Shown piece after piece: positions 47,239-56,286 of a stretch of DNA of 64,000 nucleotides (positions are counted from its first letter, which is position 1; each line of letters opens with the position of its first letter). A program made the translations under genes and the position numbers. Origin of the DNA: Micromonospora phaseoli (GTDB lineage: Bacteria; Actinomycetota; Actinomycetes; Mycobacteriales; Micromonosporaceae); the NCBI RefSeq assembly GCF_900109115.1, contig NZ_FNYV01000002.1, forward strand, positions 620,001-684,000. Direction: 5' to 3'. The notes under the pieces were generated by a model, which worked only from the letters and a program-made list of their open reading frames with translations, searched no databases and was not told the DNA's origin.

Positions 47239-48006
47239 TCATTCGTGGCTGGCTGGTGCCGGGGCGGGCTTCGTGGCGTACACGCGCTCCACCGTGCCGG
47301 CCTTGAGCCGTTCGGTCTCGACGATCTGGAAGCCGGCGGCGCGCACGAGCGGAAGTTGGCGGCGGGTGAAGTGCTCCCCGGCGGTCCGGATGGTGAACCG
47401 CTCGACGAGCCACTGGAGGGCGTACACCGGTGGCCAGGTGCTACCAACGTGGTCGAGCAGCAGCAGCCGGCCGCCGGTGACGAGGACCCGCTTCATCTCG
47501 CCGAGTGCCGCGACCGGATCGGGGATCGTGCACAGCGACAGCGCGCACACCACGGTGTCGAAAGAGGCATCGGGATACGGCAGCCGCACCGCGTCCCCCT
47601 CCCGCAGGTCGACGGAGCGGCGGAGGGTGCTCGCGCGCTGCCGGGCGATGGCGAGCATCGCCGGGCTCAACTCGATCCCGGTGATGTCGGCGTCCGGCGG
47701 GTAGTAGGGCAGGTTGCGGCCGGTGCCGATGGCGACCTCCAGGATCCGACCGTGGGCACGGGTGGCGAGCCACTCCCGCCCGCCGCCGAACAGGCGTCGT
47801 TCGAGCAGGCCGATCTGCTGGTCGTAGCTGTCGGCCGCCCGGTCCCAGACGCGCCGTTGCCGGGCCGTCGGGTCGTCGGGTCGGTTCGTCCCTGCGGTCC
47901 CGCCCACGTGCTGTCCCCCCGGCTCGACCTGTGGTCGCCGCGTCGGTCCCGACGCCGTACGCCGACGGCCCTCAGGAACAGTAGCGTCCGACACCTGCAT
48001 CGGCAC
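47239..48006 (-). CDS. Class I SAM-dependent methyltransferase (UbiE/phospholipid-type)
   Basis: A protein of up to 255 residues: motif I LEVAIGTGRN, post-I GIELSP, motif II SFDTVVCALSLCTI and LLLLDHVGS, typical of Methyltransf_11 enzymes near the phospholipid/quinone methylases. The first 45 residues are low complexity; GTG at 47907 with a G-rich site is a credible shorter start. Substrate not predictable. Confidence 0.85.
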   Translation of the reverse strand: MPMQVSDATVPEGRRRTASGPTRRPQVEPGGQHVGGTAGTNRPDDPTARQRRVWDRAADSYDQQIGLLERRLFGGGREWLATRAHGRILEVAIGTGRNLPYYPPDADITGIELSPAMLAIARQRASTLRRSVDLREGDAVRLPYPDASFDTVVCALSLCTIPDPVAALGEMKRVLVTGGRLLLLDHVGSTWPPVYALQWLVERFTIRTAGEHFTRRQLPLVRAAGFQIVETERLKAGTVERVYATKPAPAPASHE

Positions 48007-48041
48007 GCCCCTGCGGTGAGCGCTGCGCCGGGACGGTCAGT

Positions 48042-50192
48042 TCAGTACAGCGTCCGACCATGGGCGTCCGGGATTCCGGACCTGCGGTAGAAGTAGGCGT
48101 TGATCTGGTCGCACCACTCCTGGGCGCAGCGCAGTTGCTCGTCGAGGCGCTCGGTGACCCGGGCGTGCAGGGCCGCGTCCACCAGCCCGGCGAGCGACTT
48201 CCACCGGCGGCACATCTCCGCCACCTCCGCCATCCCGTCGAAGTGGGTGTCGTAGATGTGCTGGATCACGGTGCCACCACTGTGCAGCAGGTGACCGTAC
48301 GGCACGTGGTGGAAGAAGAGCAGCAGCTCGTCGGGGCAGGACGCCAGCGACTCGTACACCTGCGACCAGGGTGGCGGGTACTGGCCGGTGAAACCGGTGC
48401 CGGTGGCCCGGGTGCGGTCCACGCCCACGCCGTCGCGGTCGGCGAAGTGGTAGGTGCCCCAGGAGGTGTACTCGTATCCGTCGACGTCGGGGCCGTAGTG
48501 GTGACCGGGCCGCACCATGAAGCCCACGCCCAGCGGCGCGGTGTACCGCTCGTAGCTGCGCCACGAGTCGTCCATCACCTCGTGCAGGGTGCCACGTAGC
48601 AACTCCGGGTCGGCCGTGGCCGCCGGGTCGAACGTCAGGTCGATCCACTCGTCGAGCACCGCCTGCGGGGTCAGCCGTGGGTCCCAGGCGAGCCGGCCGA
48701 AGGCGTACAGGTTGGCCTGGGCCAGCGGATGGCCGGTCCAGAACGGGTCGTCGCCCACGTTGGAGACGCCAACCAGGTCGCCGCCGGCGGCGGCCACACC
48801 GGCCACGGTCCGCCCGTGCTCGCCCCAGCCGAACCGCAGCACCTCGCTCCACCAGGGGGCCAGATAGCACACGTGGCGCTGCTGGCCGGTGTACTCCTGG
48901 GTCACCTGGAACTCCACCGCCAGCCGGGTGCCGGGCATCGCGGTGATCACCGGCGAGACGGGCTCCCGGGTCTGGAAGTCCATCGGGCCGTGCTTGACCT
49001 GCACGATGACGTTGTCCCGGAAGCGGCCGTCGAGCAGGGCGAAGTGGTCGTGGGCGGCCCGGGCCCGGTCGGTCGAGCGGTCCCGCCAGTCCTGCCGGTG
49101 GTTGTAGACGAAAGCCCGCCAGTGCACCACACCGTCGTACGGATCCAGCGCCTGGGCCAGCAGGTTCGCGCCGTCGGCGTGATCGCGGCCGTAGCTGAAC
49201 GGACCCGGTTGGCCCTCCGAGTCGGCCTTGACCACGAAACCGCCGAAGTCGGGAATGCGGGCGTACACCCGCCGGGTGGTCTCGGCCCACCAGGCCCGCA
49301 CCGCGTCGTCGAGCGGATCGGCGGTGGGCAGGGCGTCGAGGACGACGGGTGCGGCGAAGGTGACCGACAGGTGCACCCGGATGCCGTACGGCCGCAGCAC
49401 GTCGGCGATCTCGGCGACGTCGTCGAGCCGCTCGGTCAGCAGCCGCGCCTCGGTGGCGTGCACGTTGACGTTGTTCACCGACACCGCGTTGACGCCACAG
49501 GCGGCCAGCAGCCGCGCGTACGCCCGCAGCCGGGCGTGGTCGCGGCGCGGCCGGCCGTCCCGCCAGAAGATCGACCCGCCGGCGTAGCCACGCTCCACCT
49601 GCCCCATCACCGGGTGCACGTCGACGTTGTCCCAGTGGTCCAGCATCCGTCGCCGCATCGCCGGTCGGTGCGCCCGCGCCGGATACGGCGGGCCGAACGC
49701 CGCCTCGCCGAGGCGGACCACCTCGAACAGTCCGTACAGAAGCCCGGCGGGTTCCTCGGCCAGCACCACGGTGACCTCGCCGTGGCGGGCCACCGCGAAC
49801 CCCTCCGGACCGAGCGGCCCCGCTCCCGTGGCGTCCAGTCCGGCCCGCGGCGCGTCGACGGGGTCGCCGTCGGGCGAGCCGGTGGCCTCGCCGCCGGGCG
49901 GGGCGACCGCGGGGATCGTCGGGACCAGGGCGAACACGAGCTGCGCCGGTGTCACGCCGGCTCCCACCGGGGCGGCATCCGGATCGCCGGCCGGCCGGGG
50001 TACGCCGTCCTGCTGACCGGTCCCCCGGCGGACGGTGCCGCCGTGCGCTGCGCAGGCCCGCTCGACCTCGTCGAACACGGTGTCGACGAGCATGCCGTCG
50101 CCGTGCACGACGGTGTGCCGCGAACCGACAGCGCGGAACGCCTCGGCCGGCAGCCAGGCCGGGTGTACGTCGGTCAGGTCCGGGATGGTCAC
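48042..50192 (-). CDS. GH67 alpha-glucuronidase
   Basis: A 716-residue intracellular enzyme releasing (methyl)glucuronic acid from aldouronic acids made by GH10 xylanase. Typical segments: MRRRMLDHWDN, GGFVVKADSEGQPGP (acid Glu), VIVQVKHGPMDFQTREP (catalytic Asp/Glu pair) and WWSEVLRFGWGEHG. GTG 50192 coincides with the transcription start predicted from TTGACG-N16-TAGGCT, so the message is probably leaderless. Functionally it belongs with the xylan cluster 4 kb away. Confidence 0.93.
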   Translation of the reverse strand: MTIPDLTDVHPAWLPAEAFRAVGSRHTVVHGDGMLVDTVFDEVERACAAHGGTVRRGTGQQDGVPRPAGDPDAAPVGAGVTPAQLVFALVPTIPAVAPPGGEATGSPDGDPVDAPRAGLDATGAGPLGPEGFAVARHGEVTVVLAEEPAGLLYGLFEVVRLGEAAFGPPYPARAHRPAMRRRMLDHWDNVDVHPVMGQVERGYAGGSIFWRDGRPRRDHARLRAYARLLAACGVNAVSVNNVNVHATEARLLTERLDDVAEIADVLRPYGIRVHLSVTFAAPVVLDALPTADPLDDAVRAWWAETTRRVYARIPDFGGFVVKADSEGQPGPFSYGRDHADGANLLAQALDPYDGVVHWRAFVYNHRQDWRDRSTDRARAAHDHFALLDGRFRDNVIVQVKHGPMDFQTREPVSPVITAMPGTRLAVEFQVTQEYTGQQRHVCYLAPWWSEVLRFGWGEHGRTVAGVAAAGGDLVGVSNVGDDPFWTGHPLAQANLYAFGRLAWDPRLTPQAVLDEWIDLTFDPAATADPELLRGTLHEVMDDSWRSYERYTAPLGVGFMVRPGHHYGPDVDGYEYTSWGTYHFADRDGVGVDRTRATGTGFTGQYPPPWSQVYESLASCPDELLLFFHHVPYGHLLHSGGTVIQHIYDTHFDGMAEVAEMCRRWKSLAGLVDAALHARVTERLDEQLRCAQEWCDQINAYFYRRSGIPDAHGRTLY

Positions 50193-50198
50193 CCAAAG

Positions 50199-50226
50199 AG
50201 CCTAAAAACCTCCTCGCATGCGTCAA
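50199..50226 (-). promoter_or_regulatory. Promoter of the GH67 gene (leaderless)
   Basis: On the minus strand TTGACG (50221-50226), 16-bp spacer, TAGGCT (50199-50204). Counting seven bases on from the -10 places +1 at 50192, the G of the GTG start. An AGGAGG-like stretch falls inside the spacer and so cannot act as ribosome site for this start. Confidence 0.6.
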
Positions 50227-50368
50227 GGTACTTCCGGAACCTTTCAGACGTACCGATCGGAGCGCGGCCGAGGTGATCCGGTCGCCGGGCCGACCCCGCG
50301 GGCGACCGTCGTTTGACCCGGCGCCCTGCGGGTAGACGCCGGTCCGTTGCGAGAAGGGGGCCGGCCAG

Positions 50369-50773
50369 GTGGACGATCACCAGTTCATCGACTCCGTGGC
50401 ACACCGCACCGGCGCGTCAGTCGAGTTGGCGACGGCGATGGCGCGGGCCACGCTGACGACCCTCGCCGAGCGGCTCGACGGCGCAACGGCACGCGACCTC
50501 GCCGACCGGCTCCCCGAAGGACTCCGGGCGTACACGTTCGCGCCCAGCGACACCGCCGAGCGGTTCGAACTCGACGTGTTCGTACAGCGGGTCAGCAGCC
50601 GGTCGGACGTGGAGCCCGACCTGGCGGCGGCCGGCATCCGGGCGGTTCTCGACACCCTCCGCGACGCGGTCACCGTCGGGGAGCACGACGACGTCATCGC
50701 CGAGTTGCCGGCGGAGTTGTGGCAGTTGGCCAACCCGGCGCCGCAGTACGACGCCCACCGCAACCGAGGTTAG
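50369..50773 (+). CDS. DUF2267 protein
   Basis: A 134-residue helical protein with the duplicated DUF2267 pattern (ARATLTTLAERLDGATARDLADRLPEGLR and a second, weaker copy). Cytosolic, function unknown. GTG 50369 follows AAGGGGG. It converges on the roadblock gene, the two stops overlapping at 50770-50773. Confidence 0.85.
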   Translation: MDDHQFIDSVAHRTGASVELATAMARATLTTLAERLDGATARDLADRLPEGLRAYTFAPSDTAERFELDVFVQRVSSRSDVEPDLAAAGIRAVLDTLRDAVTVGEHDDVIAELPAELWQLANPAPQYDAHRNRG

Positions 50774-51198
50774 GCCGACACCGGCGTCACCGGAACGCGG
50801 GCCGGTTCCAGGTACACCGGCAGGTGGTCGCCGGCCTGCGCGACGAACATCGCGACCTCGTAGGCCATGTCACCGACCTCGGCCTCGCCGTCGATCCCGA
50901 CGGCGAGGACGGCCCCGTTGCCGGTGGTGGCGTGGAACAGGAACGCCTGCGACATCTGCACGACGACCTGGTGCAGCTCGCCGTCGCCACACACCCGGGC
51001 AGCGGCCAGGCCGAGTGCCTGCAGCCCACAGACCATGCTGGACAGTTGGGTGGCGAGCTCGTCGTCGATGCCCCGGGAGGCACCCAGCAGGTGACCGTCC
51101 GGGGAGAGCACCACCGCGAACTGGGCACCCGGCACGCGGTCGACGATGCTGTCGAGCGCTCGGCCGAGGTTCTCGGCGGTGGCCGCGGCAGGAGTCAT
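50770..51198 (-). CDS. Roadblock/LC7-domain protein
   Basis: A 142-residue single-domain roadblock protein (VPGAQFAVVLSPDGHLLGASRGID, then LSSMVCGLQALGLAAA and GNGAVLAVGID). In bacteria these MglB-like proteins regulate small GTPases or act in conservons. It lies 44 bases after the LuxR gene, with AGAGGA before ATG 51198, so it is third in the Hsp70-LuxR-roadblock transcript facing the GTPase operon. Confidence 0.9.
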   Translation of the reverse strand: MTPAAATAENLGRALDSIVDRVPGAQFAVVLSPDGHLLGASRGIDDELATQLSSMVCGLQALGLAAARVCGDGELHQVVVQMSQAFLFHATTGNGAVLAVGIDGEAEVGDMAYEVAMFVAQAGDHLPVYLEPARVPVTPVSA

Positions 51199-51242
51199 GG
51201 AAATGTCCTCTCGTTGGGGGTTGAGCCGGTCATGGATGATGC

Positions 51243-53750
51243 TCAGGTCGCTGCCTGTTGCGGCCAGGTCTGTCCGCTTGTGGTGTACGACGGGTCCGCC
51301 AGGATGGTTCGAAGCAGGGCCAACAGGTCGGTACGGCTGACACATCGCAGCCGGGAACGCATCCGGGCCACATGGTGCTCCACCGTCTTCGCCGAGATGA
51401 ACAACCGGTCGCCGATCTCCCGGTAGGTCAGTCCGGCCACCACCAGCTCGGCCACCTCCCGCTCCCGGTCGCTGAGCCGTTGAGAGGCCGTGCCGGCCGC
51501 CGGTCGGTCCTCGGCGGCACCGCCTTGAAGCGTCCGGGCGCAGTCCAGCAGCGCCGTCATCGCCCGCCGGTCCGAGGTGCGGATGGCCGCCTGCCCGGCC
51601 AGCCGGGCACCATCCCAGCACAGGCCCGTGTCGTGCAGGCCCCGCGCGGCGGCCTCGACGCGGCCCGCGTCGACGGTGCCACGCAGCACCTCCAACCAGC
51701 ACTGCGCCGCGACTGCCACCACAGCGGCGTACCGGCTGTGTCCGGCGGCGGCGACCAGGGCATCGACGTGCTCGTCCGCGGCGGCCGGGTCCTCGATGAG
51801 GATCGCCACGTGCAGTCCACTCCAGTGCAACGGCGTACGCCACAGCGGCGGGTCGCCCAGCCGGTCGAGGAGCCCGCGAGCGGAACGCAGGTAGGGCTGT
51901 AGGCGGCCGAGGTCACCCAGCCGGGCACCGGCGATGGCCAGTTCGCCGAGCGGCAGGAGCGTGAACAGGTCGACCGGGTGGCGGACCACCGCCTCCAGCG
52001 CGGGCACCCAGCCCCGTTGCAGCGCACCGAGATCGCTGGCGCGCCGGGCGATGCCCATGCTGAGCCCCGCGGCGAAGAGCATGTCCCGGGATTCCAGCGG
52101 TCGACCGGTGGTCACCTCCGCCAGCTGCTCCGTCGCGGCGGCGCTGCGTCCGCGCACCATCAGGATCCAGGCCCGGAGCAGGCGGTGTCGGCGGGCTAGC
52201 AGCGGACCGCCGATCCCGCTGGCCAAAGCCCGGTCGAGGACCCGTTCGGCGATGTCCAGCTCACCACAGTGCACGGCGGTCAGCGCCGCCAGCGCGGCGG
52301 GGCTGTCCGGCAGCAGCACCGCCCGGCCGTCCGGTTCCAGCAGCGCTGCCGCCTGCACGAGGGTGGACAGGGCGGCGGCAGGCGGGCCGTCGATGCTTTC
52401 GCGCACCCCGTCGGCCATCAGCCGGGCGGCGCTGGCCTGCATCGTCGGCGGTTCGTCGCGGCTCTCGGGCGCGGCAGCGGGGCGGGCGGTGGCGAGTGCG
52501 CCGACAGCGGCGAAGGCGTCGGCGCAGGCCCCACCGGACCAGCGGTACAGCTCCACGCTCCGGTCGGACTGCCCCCGGTGGGCCAGGGCCGTGGCGGCGA
52601 CGACCGCCGCCTCGGCCCGTACTGCCGGCGGTGCGGTGGTGAGCAGCCGGCCGGACAGTCGCAGCGCGAGGTCGAGGTCGCCGGCGAGGGCCGCCGCCAC
52701 CGCCTGCCGTCCGCCGGTCGGCTGCCCGGCGGCGGTGGCCGCGGCGAACAGCTGTGCCGCCAGCGCCGGTTCGGACCCGAGGGCCTCCTCCGCCGCCGCC
52801 GCCAGGGTGGCGGGCGGGCAGTCGCCCACCATGCCGGCGGAGAGCAGCGAGCGGACCAGGGGTAGCAACGGCGCGCCCCGGCTCAGCTGAAGCTCGGTGA
52901 GCCGTCGCCATACTGCGATGCGGTCGGTGGCCGGACTCAACGCGGTCACCGCCCGCCGGACGAGCGGGGTGGGCTGGCCGTCGGCACCGACGAGGCCGGC
53001 CGCCCGGGCCTCGGCAACGAGTTCGTCGATCCCCGCCGGCTCGTGCTGGAGCAGTTCACGCAGCACATCGACAGGGAGCGGCACCCCGGCCGCCAGGGCG
53101 ATCAACAGCCGACGCACGTCGGCCGGCAGCGCCTCCAGGTCCGGCCCGAGTTGCAGGACGACCTGACGCGGCGGTTCCGCCGGCGCTCCGCCGGGCTCGT
53201 ACTCGCCCAATCCGCCGACGAGCCAGCCGACGTGCCGTGGCACTCCGCCGGTCTGGATGTGCACGAAGTCGACCACGTCCGGACGCCGGGCGAGCCGGGG
53301 AACGGCGGCGAGGTACGCGGCGGTGCCGGCCCGGCTGAACGGGGTGAGCAGGATCAGCCGCCCCTCGCGGCGTAGTGCGTCGGCCAACGCGGTCAGACCC
53401 GCTGGCCGGGGCCATGGCCGGAAGCTGATGGCGAGGCGGTGCCGCCGGCCGCCCACCAGCCGCAGCAGCGTACGCAGTCGGGCCTCGTCGAGCAGGTGTG
53501 CGTCGTCCACCACCAGCACCGCGTCGGGATCGCAGGCGGCCTCGTCCTGCGGCACATCGGTGTGGACGGTGACGCCGGCCCGGGCGTAGCGTCCCGCCAG
53601 CTCGTGAAGGTAGCTGCTGCGGCCGTGGCCGCCGGGGCCGGTCACCCCGAGGAGCAGCGGCGCCGACGGGTCAGCCGTCACCGCGTCGAGCAGGTCGTTC
53701 GGCTCGACGTCGAGCACCAGGCGGCACTCCGCCACGCCACTCATGATCAT
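51243..53750 (-). CDS. Large AAA/LuxR transcription regulator (IniR-like)
   Basis: An 835-residue regulator. Residues about 25-240 are a STAND/AAA ATPase with P-loop GPGGHGRSS and Walker B VLVVDDAH; a long helical repeat region follows; the C-terminus (about 775-830) is a LuxR helix-turn-helix with LSDREREVAELV and SAKTVEHHVARMRSRL. Size and place beside iniBAC-like genes match mycobacterial IniR (Rv0339c). The start is ATG 53750 because GAAGGA is eight bases upstream, overlapping the Hsp70-like stop; the frame to 54290 is not coding. Confidence 0.9.
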   Translation of the reverse strand: MIMSGVAECRLVLDVEPNDLLDAVTADPSAPLLLGVTGPGGHGRSSYLHELAGRYARAGVTVHTDVPQDEAACDPDAVLVVDDAHLLDEARLRTLLRLVGGRRHRLAISFRPWPRPAGLTALADALRREGRLILLTPFSRAGTAAYLAAVPRLARRPDVVDFVHIQTGGVPRHVGWLVGGLGEYEPGGAPAEPPRQVVLQLGPDLEALPADVRRLLIALAAGVPLPVDVLRELLQHEPAGIDELVAEARAAGLVGADGQPTPLVRRAVTALSPATDRIAVWRRLTELQLSRGAPLLPLVRSLLSAGMVGDCPPATLAAAAEEALGSEPALAAQLFAAATAAGQPTGGRQAVAAALAGDLDLALRLSGRLLTTAPPAVRAEAAVVAATALAHRGQSDRSVELYRWSGGACADAFAAVGALATARPAAAPESRDEPPTMQASAARLMADGVRESIDGPPAAALSTLVQAAALLEPDGRAVLLPDSPAALAALTAVHCGELDIAERVLDRALASGIGGPLLARRHRLLRAWILMVRGRSAAATEQLAEVTTGRPLESRDMLFAAGLSMGIARRASDLGALQRGWVPALEAVVRHPVDLFTLLPLGELAIAGARLGDLGRLQPYLRSARGLLDRLGDPPLWRTPLHWSGLHVAILIEDPAAADEHVDALVAAAGHSRYAAVVAVAAQCWLEVLRGTVDAGRVEAAARGLHDTGLCWDGARLAGQAAIRTSDRRAMTALLDCARTLQGGAAEDRPAAGTASQRLSDREREVAELVVAGLTYREIGDRLFISAKTVEHHVARMRSRLRCVSRTDLLALLRTILADPSYTTSGQTWPQQAAT

Positions 53751-53755
53751 AGAGG

Positions 53756-55000
53756 TCATCCTTCGTGCCCTCGACTGCCCGCCAGCTTGCGCCGGGACCG
53801 CTTGGGCAGCTCCAACGGCGCGTAGCGGATCGGGGGGCGGGGCGGCGGCTCGTCGCGGGACGACAGATCGTCGACTCCGCCACCGGGCGGGCTGGGAGCG
53901 GTACGGACCAGGCCGCCGGCCGACGGGGGTGGGCCGGGCGGCGGCGGGCGCGGGGCCAGGATCTGGGTGGCGGCGGCGGCCGCACCGGTGGCGGCGGCGG
54001 TCTGCGGATCGGGCGTCGTCTGCACCGGAAAACCGGCGGCGACGAGCAACTCGGCGACCAGCGGGACCCGACTGGAGCCGCCGTCGAGCAGGACGCCGTC
54101 GAGCCGGGCCGGGGCCAGGCCGGCGCAGCGCACGGCGCACAGCAGCAGCTCCACCGTGGTCTGCACGGCGGGACGAACAAGCTCCTCGAACTGCAGCCTG
54201 GTCACCGGAGTCCGCACCGGCCCGCTCGGCAGGGGCAGCACCACGTCGGTCTGCGATCCGGAGGTCAGGTCCCGTTTGGCTCGCTCGCACTCGGCGGGCA
54301 GGGTACGCAGCGCCTCCCCTGCCGCCGGACCCGCGGCGGCCAGTTCGCGGGCGAGCACGCTACGCACGTGCGTGGCCAACGCCTCGTCGAAGTCGACCCC
54401 GCCGAGGCGGGTGAGCCCCTGGGGAACGCCGTCGGTCTCGTACCGGCCACGGGAGTTGCGTCGCACCACCGCCGCCTCGAAGGTGCCTCCGCCGAGGGCG
54501 TACACGGCGGCCACGCCGCCCGGGAAACCGCGCGCCGCATGGCTCTCCGCCACGGTGACCGTACGGGGTAGCAGGGTCACCGAGCCCAGGCCGCTCTCCC
54601 AGAGCGCGTGGTGCAGCAGGTCGCGCCGGTACCGCCCCCAGGACGCCGGATGGCTGAGCACGATCGCCTGGGCCGGCTGGCCCTCCCCCTGGTGGACCTG
54701 GTCGACCACGTGACCGGCGAGCAGCGCGAGCAGCGCCTCCGGTCGGTACGGTTCGCCGGCGAGCAGCAGGGGAAGTTCGTCGCCGACCCGGCTGAGCACG
54801 TCGCGGGCGGTGCGGTTCGCGGCACCGACCTCACCTGCGGTGAACGTACCGTCGACCGAGAGCAACAGGGTCGACGGCAGGGTTGCCGACGCGGTGTGCA
54901 GGACGACCGGCTCGGGCCGGCTCCAGCTGCCGTCGCGGTGGCGGGCGACCGCGGCGACGGTGCTGGTGTTGCCGATGTCTATCCCGAGCACGTAGGGCAT
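53756..55000 (-). CDS. Hsp70-like ATPase lacking the substrate-binding domain
   Basis: A 414-residue actin-fold ATPase: phosphate-1 GIDIGNTSTVAAVA, LSHPASWGRYRRDLL, phosphate-2 YALGGGTFEAAVV and adenosine motif LLDGGSSRVPLV. After about residue 345 there is only a Pro-rich tail ending in basic residues; the Hsp70 peptide-binding domain is missing. It may be a regulatory ATPase of the neighbouring LuxR protein or the GTPase system. First gene of the left-going transcript, next to the divergent control region. Confidence 0.88.
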   Translation of the reverse strand: MPYVLGIDIGNTSTVAAVARHRDGSWSRPEPVVLHTASATLPSTLLLSVDGTFTAGEVGAANRTARDVLSRVGDELPLLLAGEPYRPEALLALLAGHVVDQVHQGEGQPAQAIVLSHPASWGRYRRDLLHHALWESGLGSVTLLPRTVTVAESHAARGFPGGVAAVYALGGGTFEAAVVRRNSRGRYETDGVPQGLTRLGGVDFDEALATHVRSVLARELAAAGPAAGEALRTLPAECERAKRDLTSGSQTDVVLPLPSGPVRTPVTRLQFEELVRPAVQTTVELLLCAVRCAGLAPARLDGVLLDGGSSRVPLVAELLVAAGFPVQTTPDPQTAAATGAAAAATQILAPRPPPPGPPPSAGGLVRTAPSPPGGGVDDLSSRDEPPPRPPIRYAPLELPKRSRRKLAGSRGHEG

Positions 55001-55090
55001 CTGCTTTCTTCCTTGACCGCGTCGGCCTTGGGGCGGGCCGGACAGGCGCCCGCCGCGCGGTGGGCCGCCCCGGGGGACCCCCGCAGGCTC

Positions 55091-55099
55091 CTACGTTCG
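55091..55099 (-). promoter_or_regulatory. Shared 9-mer CGAACGTAG, left-facing copy
   Basis: CGAACGTAG on the minus strand, about 91 bases before the Hsp70-like start. The same 9-mer faces the other operon at 55239, giving an inverted arrangement. Probably a binding or core promoter element common to both. Confidence 0.5.
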
Positions 55100-55144
55100 T
55101 ACCAGAGACGTTCCGGCATCAGGAGCCCCAACTTGAACCGACTT

Positions 55145-55182
55145 CGACCCCCCATTCCCCCTAACGTACGAGAGGGGGGTCG
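55145..55182. repeat. Inverted repeat in the divergent control region
   Basis: CGACCCCCC (55145-55153) pairs with GGGGGGTCG (55174-55182); the loop holds a further C-run and AACGTACGAG, a variant of the flanking 9-mer. Could be an operator or a hairpin. Confidence 0.45.
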
Positions 55183-55238
55183 CCCCTAGTCGAACGGGTC
55201 CGGTTGCGGGATCGTCCCCGATGTCCGGTAGGGCCGAG

Positions 55239-55247
55239 CGAACGTAG
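55239..55247 (+). promoter_or_regulatory. Shared 9-mer CGAACGTAG, right-facing copy
   Basis: CGAACGTAG on the plus strand, 51 bases before the IniB-like start, mirrored by 55091-55099. Confidence 0.5.
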
Positions 55248-55298
55248 CGTCATCTGCGATCACCGCTCGCTGACGATCCGCCGAGGAGAGACCCCCAC

Positions 55299-56192
55299 AT
55301 GGACCAGACGCTGCACGACTTCGTGCTCAACCTGCTGACCGACGCAGACGCGCGGTCGGCCTTCGACCTCGACCCGGAGGGCGCGCTGCGGGCCGCCGGG
55401 CTCGGCGACATCACGGCCGCCGACGTCCAGGATGTGGTGCCGCTGGTGGTCGACTACGCCCCGGTGCACGGGCTCGCGCCGGTCGCCCCGGCGGTCGGTC
55501 AGCTCGGCGTCGACCCGCTGCTGGGCAACACCACCGACGCGATCAGTCAGTTGCAGAACGTCGCGCAGCAGATCACCCTCAGCAGCTCGTACAACGGCGT
55601 GGACGTCAAGGCGAGCGTCCTCGGCACGGTCGCCGTCGACCCGGCGACGGTCACCGTGGGGGCGAGCGTGCTGCCCGGCATCGGCCTCGGCGTGACCCCC
55701 ACCGGCGTCGGTGTGGACCTGTCCGGCGTGCACGATGTGGCGGACACCCTCGACGCGGGCGTCGGCACCGTGAGCAGCACCACGGAGCCCGCCCTCAGTG
55801 ACGTCACGAGCACGGTGGGCGACCCCGCGTCCGCCGTGGACGCCACCAACTCCGGGCTGCTCGACACCTCGGCGGGCCTGCTGCCCGGCACCACCAGCCA
55901 GGTCGGCGACCTGGTCGGTTCGCTCGGTGTCAGCGACACCCTGGGCGGCCTGGGGCTGCAGCAGGGTGTCGGCGGCGTGGCCCCGCCGATCGATGTACCG
56001 TCCACGGTGGATGGTGTGACCGGGCAGGTGGACGGCCTGCTGTCCGGCGTCACCGGCACCGTCACGGGCACCGTCGGCGGCAGCGCGAACGGCGTGCTGG
56101 GCGGCGGGGTCAGCGGTTCGGCGAGCGGGGACCACGCGGAGGCCAGCACCCCGACCGGCGGTGCGCTCGGCCTCACCGACGGTCTGTTCTGA
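55299..56192 (+). CDS. IniB N-terminal-domain protein
   Basis: A 297-residue protein. The first 55 residues (TLHDFVLNLLTDADARSAFDLDPEGALRAAGL region) match the IniB N-terminal domain. The rest is a Gly/Val/Thr/Ser-rich low-complexity stretch of loosely repeated GVT/VGDxx units, resembling the Gly-rich tail of mycobacterial IniB, without a classical signal peptide. ATG 55299 follows GAGGAGA. It heads the operon-like run with two dynamin-type GTPases. Confidence 0.88.
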   Translation: MDQTLHDFVLNLLTDADARSAFDLDPEGALRAAGLGDITAADVQDVVPLVVDYAPVHGLAPVAPAVGQLGVDPLLGNTTDAISQLQNVAQQITLSSSYNGVDVKASVLGTVAVDPATVTVGASVLPGIGLGVTPTGVGVDLSGVHDVADTLDAGVGTVSSTTEPALSDVTSTVGDPASAVDATNSGLLDTSAGLLPGTTSQVGDLVGSLGVSDTLGGLGLQQGVGGVAPPIDVPSTVDGVTGQVDGLLSGVTGTVTGTVGGSANGVLGGGVSGSASGDHAEASTPTGGALGLTDGLF

Positions 56193-56200
56193 CCCGGGGA

Positions 56201-56237
56201 TGGGTGGGGTCGCCGCCGGTGGCATCGACCCCACCCA
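56201..56237 (+). terminator. Hairpin between IniB-like and IniA-like genes
   Basis: Perfect 12-bp stem (56201-56212 with 56226-56237), 13-base loop, nine bases after the iniB-like stop. It could set a high IniB to GTPase ratio by partial termination. Confidence 0.6.
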
Positions 56238-56286
56238 CTTCTGGGCTCTTGCTATTTGATCCGGAATAAGCACACTTGATGCGGTG

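Noticed and set aside
50193..50240. A degenerate CCGAAA-type operator upstream of GH67
   Set aside because: Only scattered matches (CTGAAAGG, TTCCGG) are visible; symmetry is too poor to call a site.
53751..54290. Upstream extension of the LuxR-type gene to 54290
   Set aside because: That stretch overlaps the Hsp70-like gene in another frame and is Arg/Ala-rich; a ribosome site supports ATG 53750.
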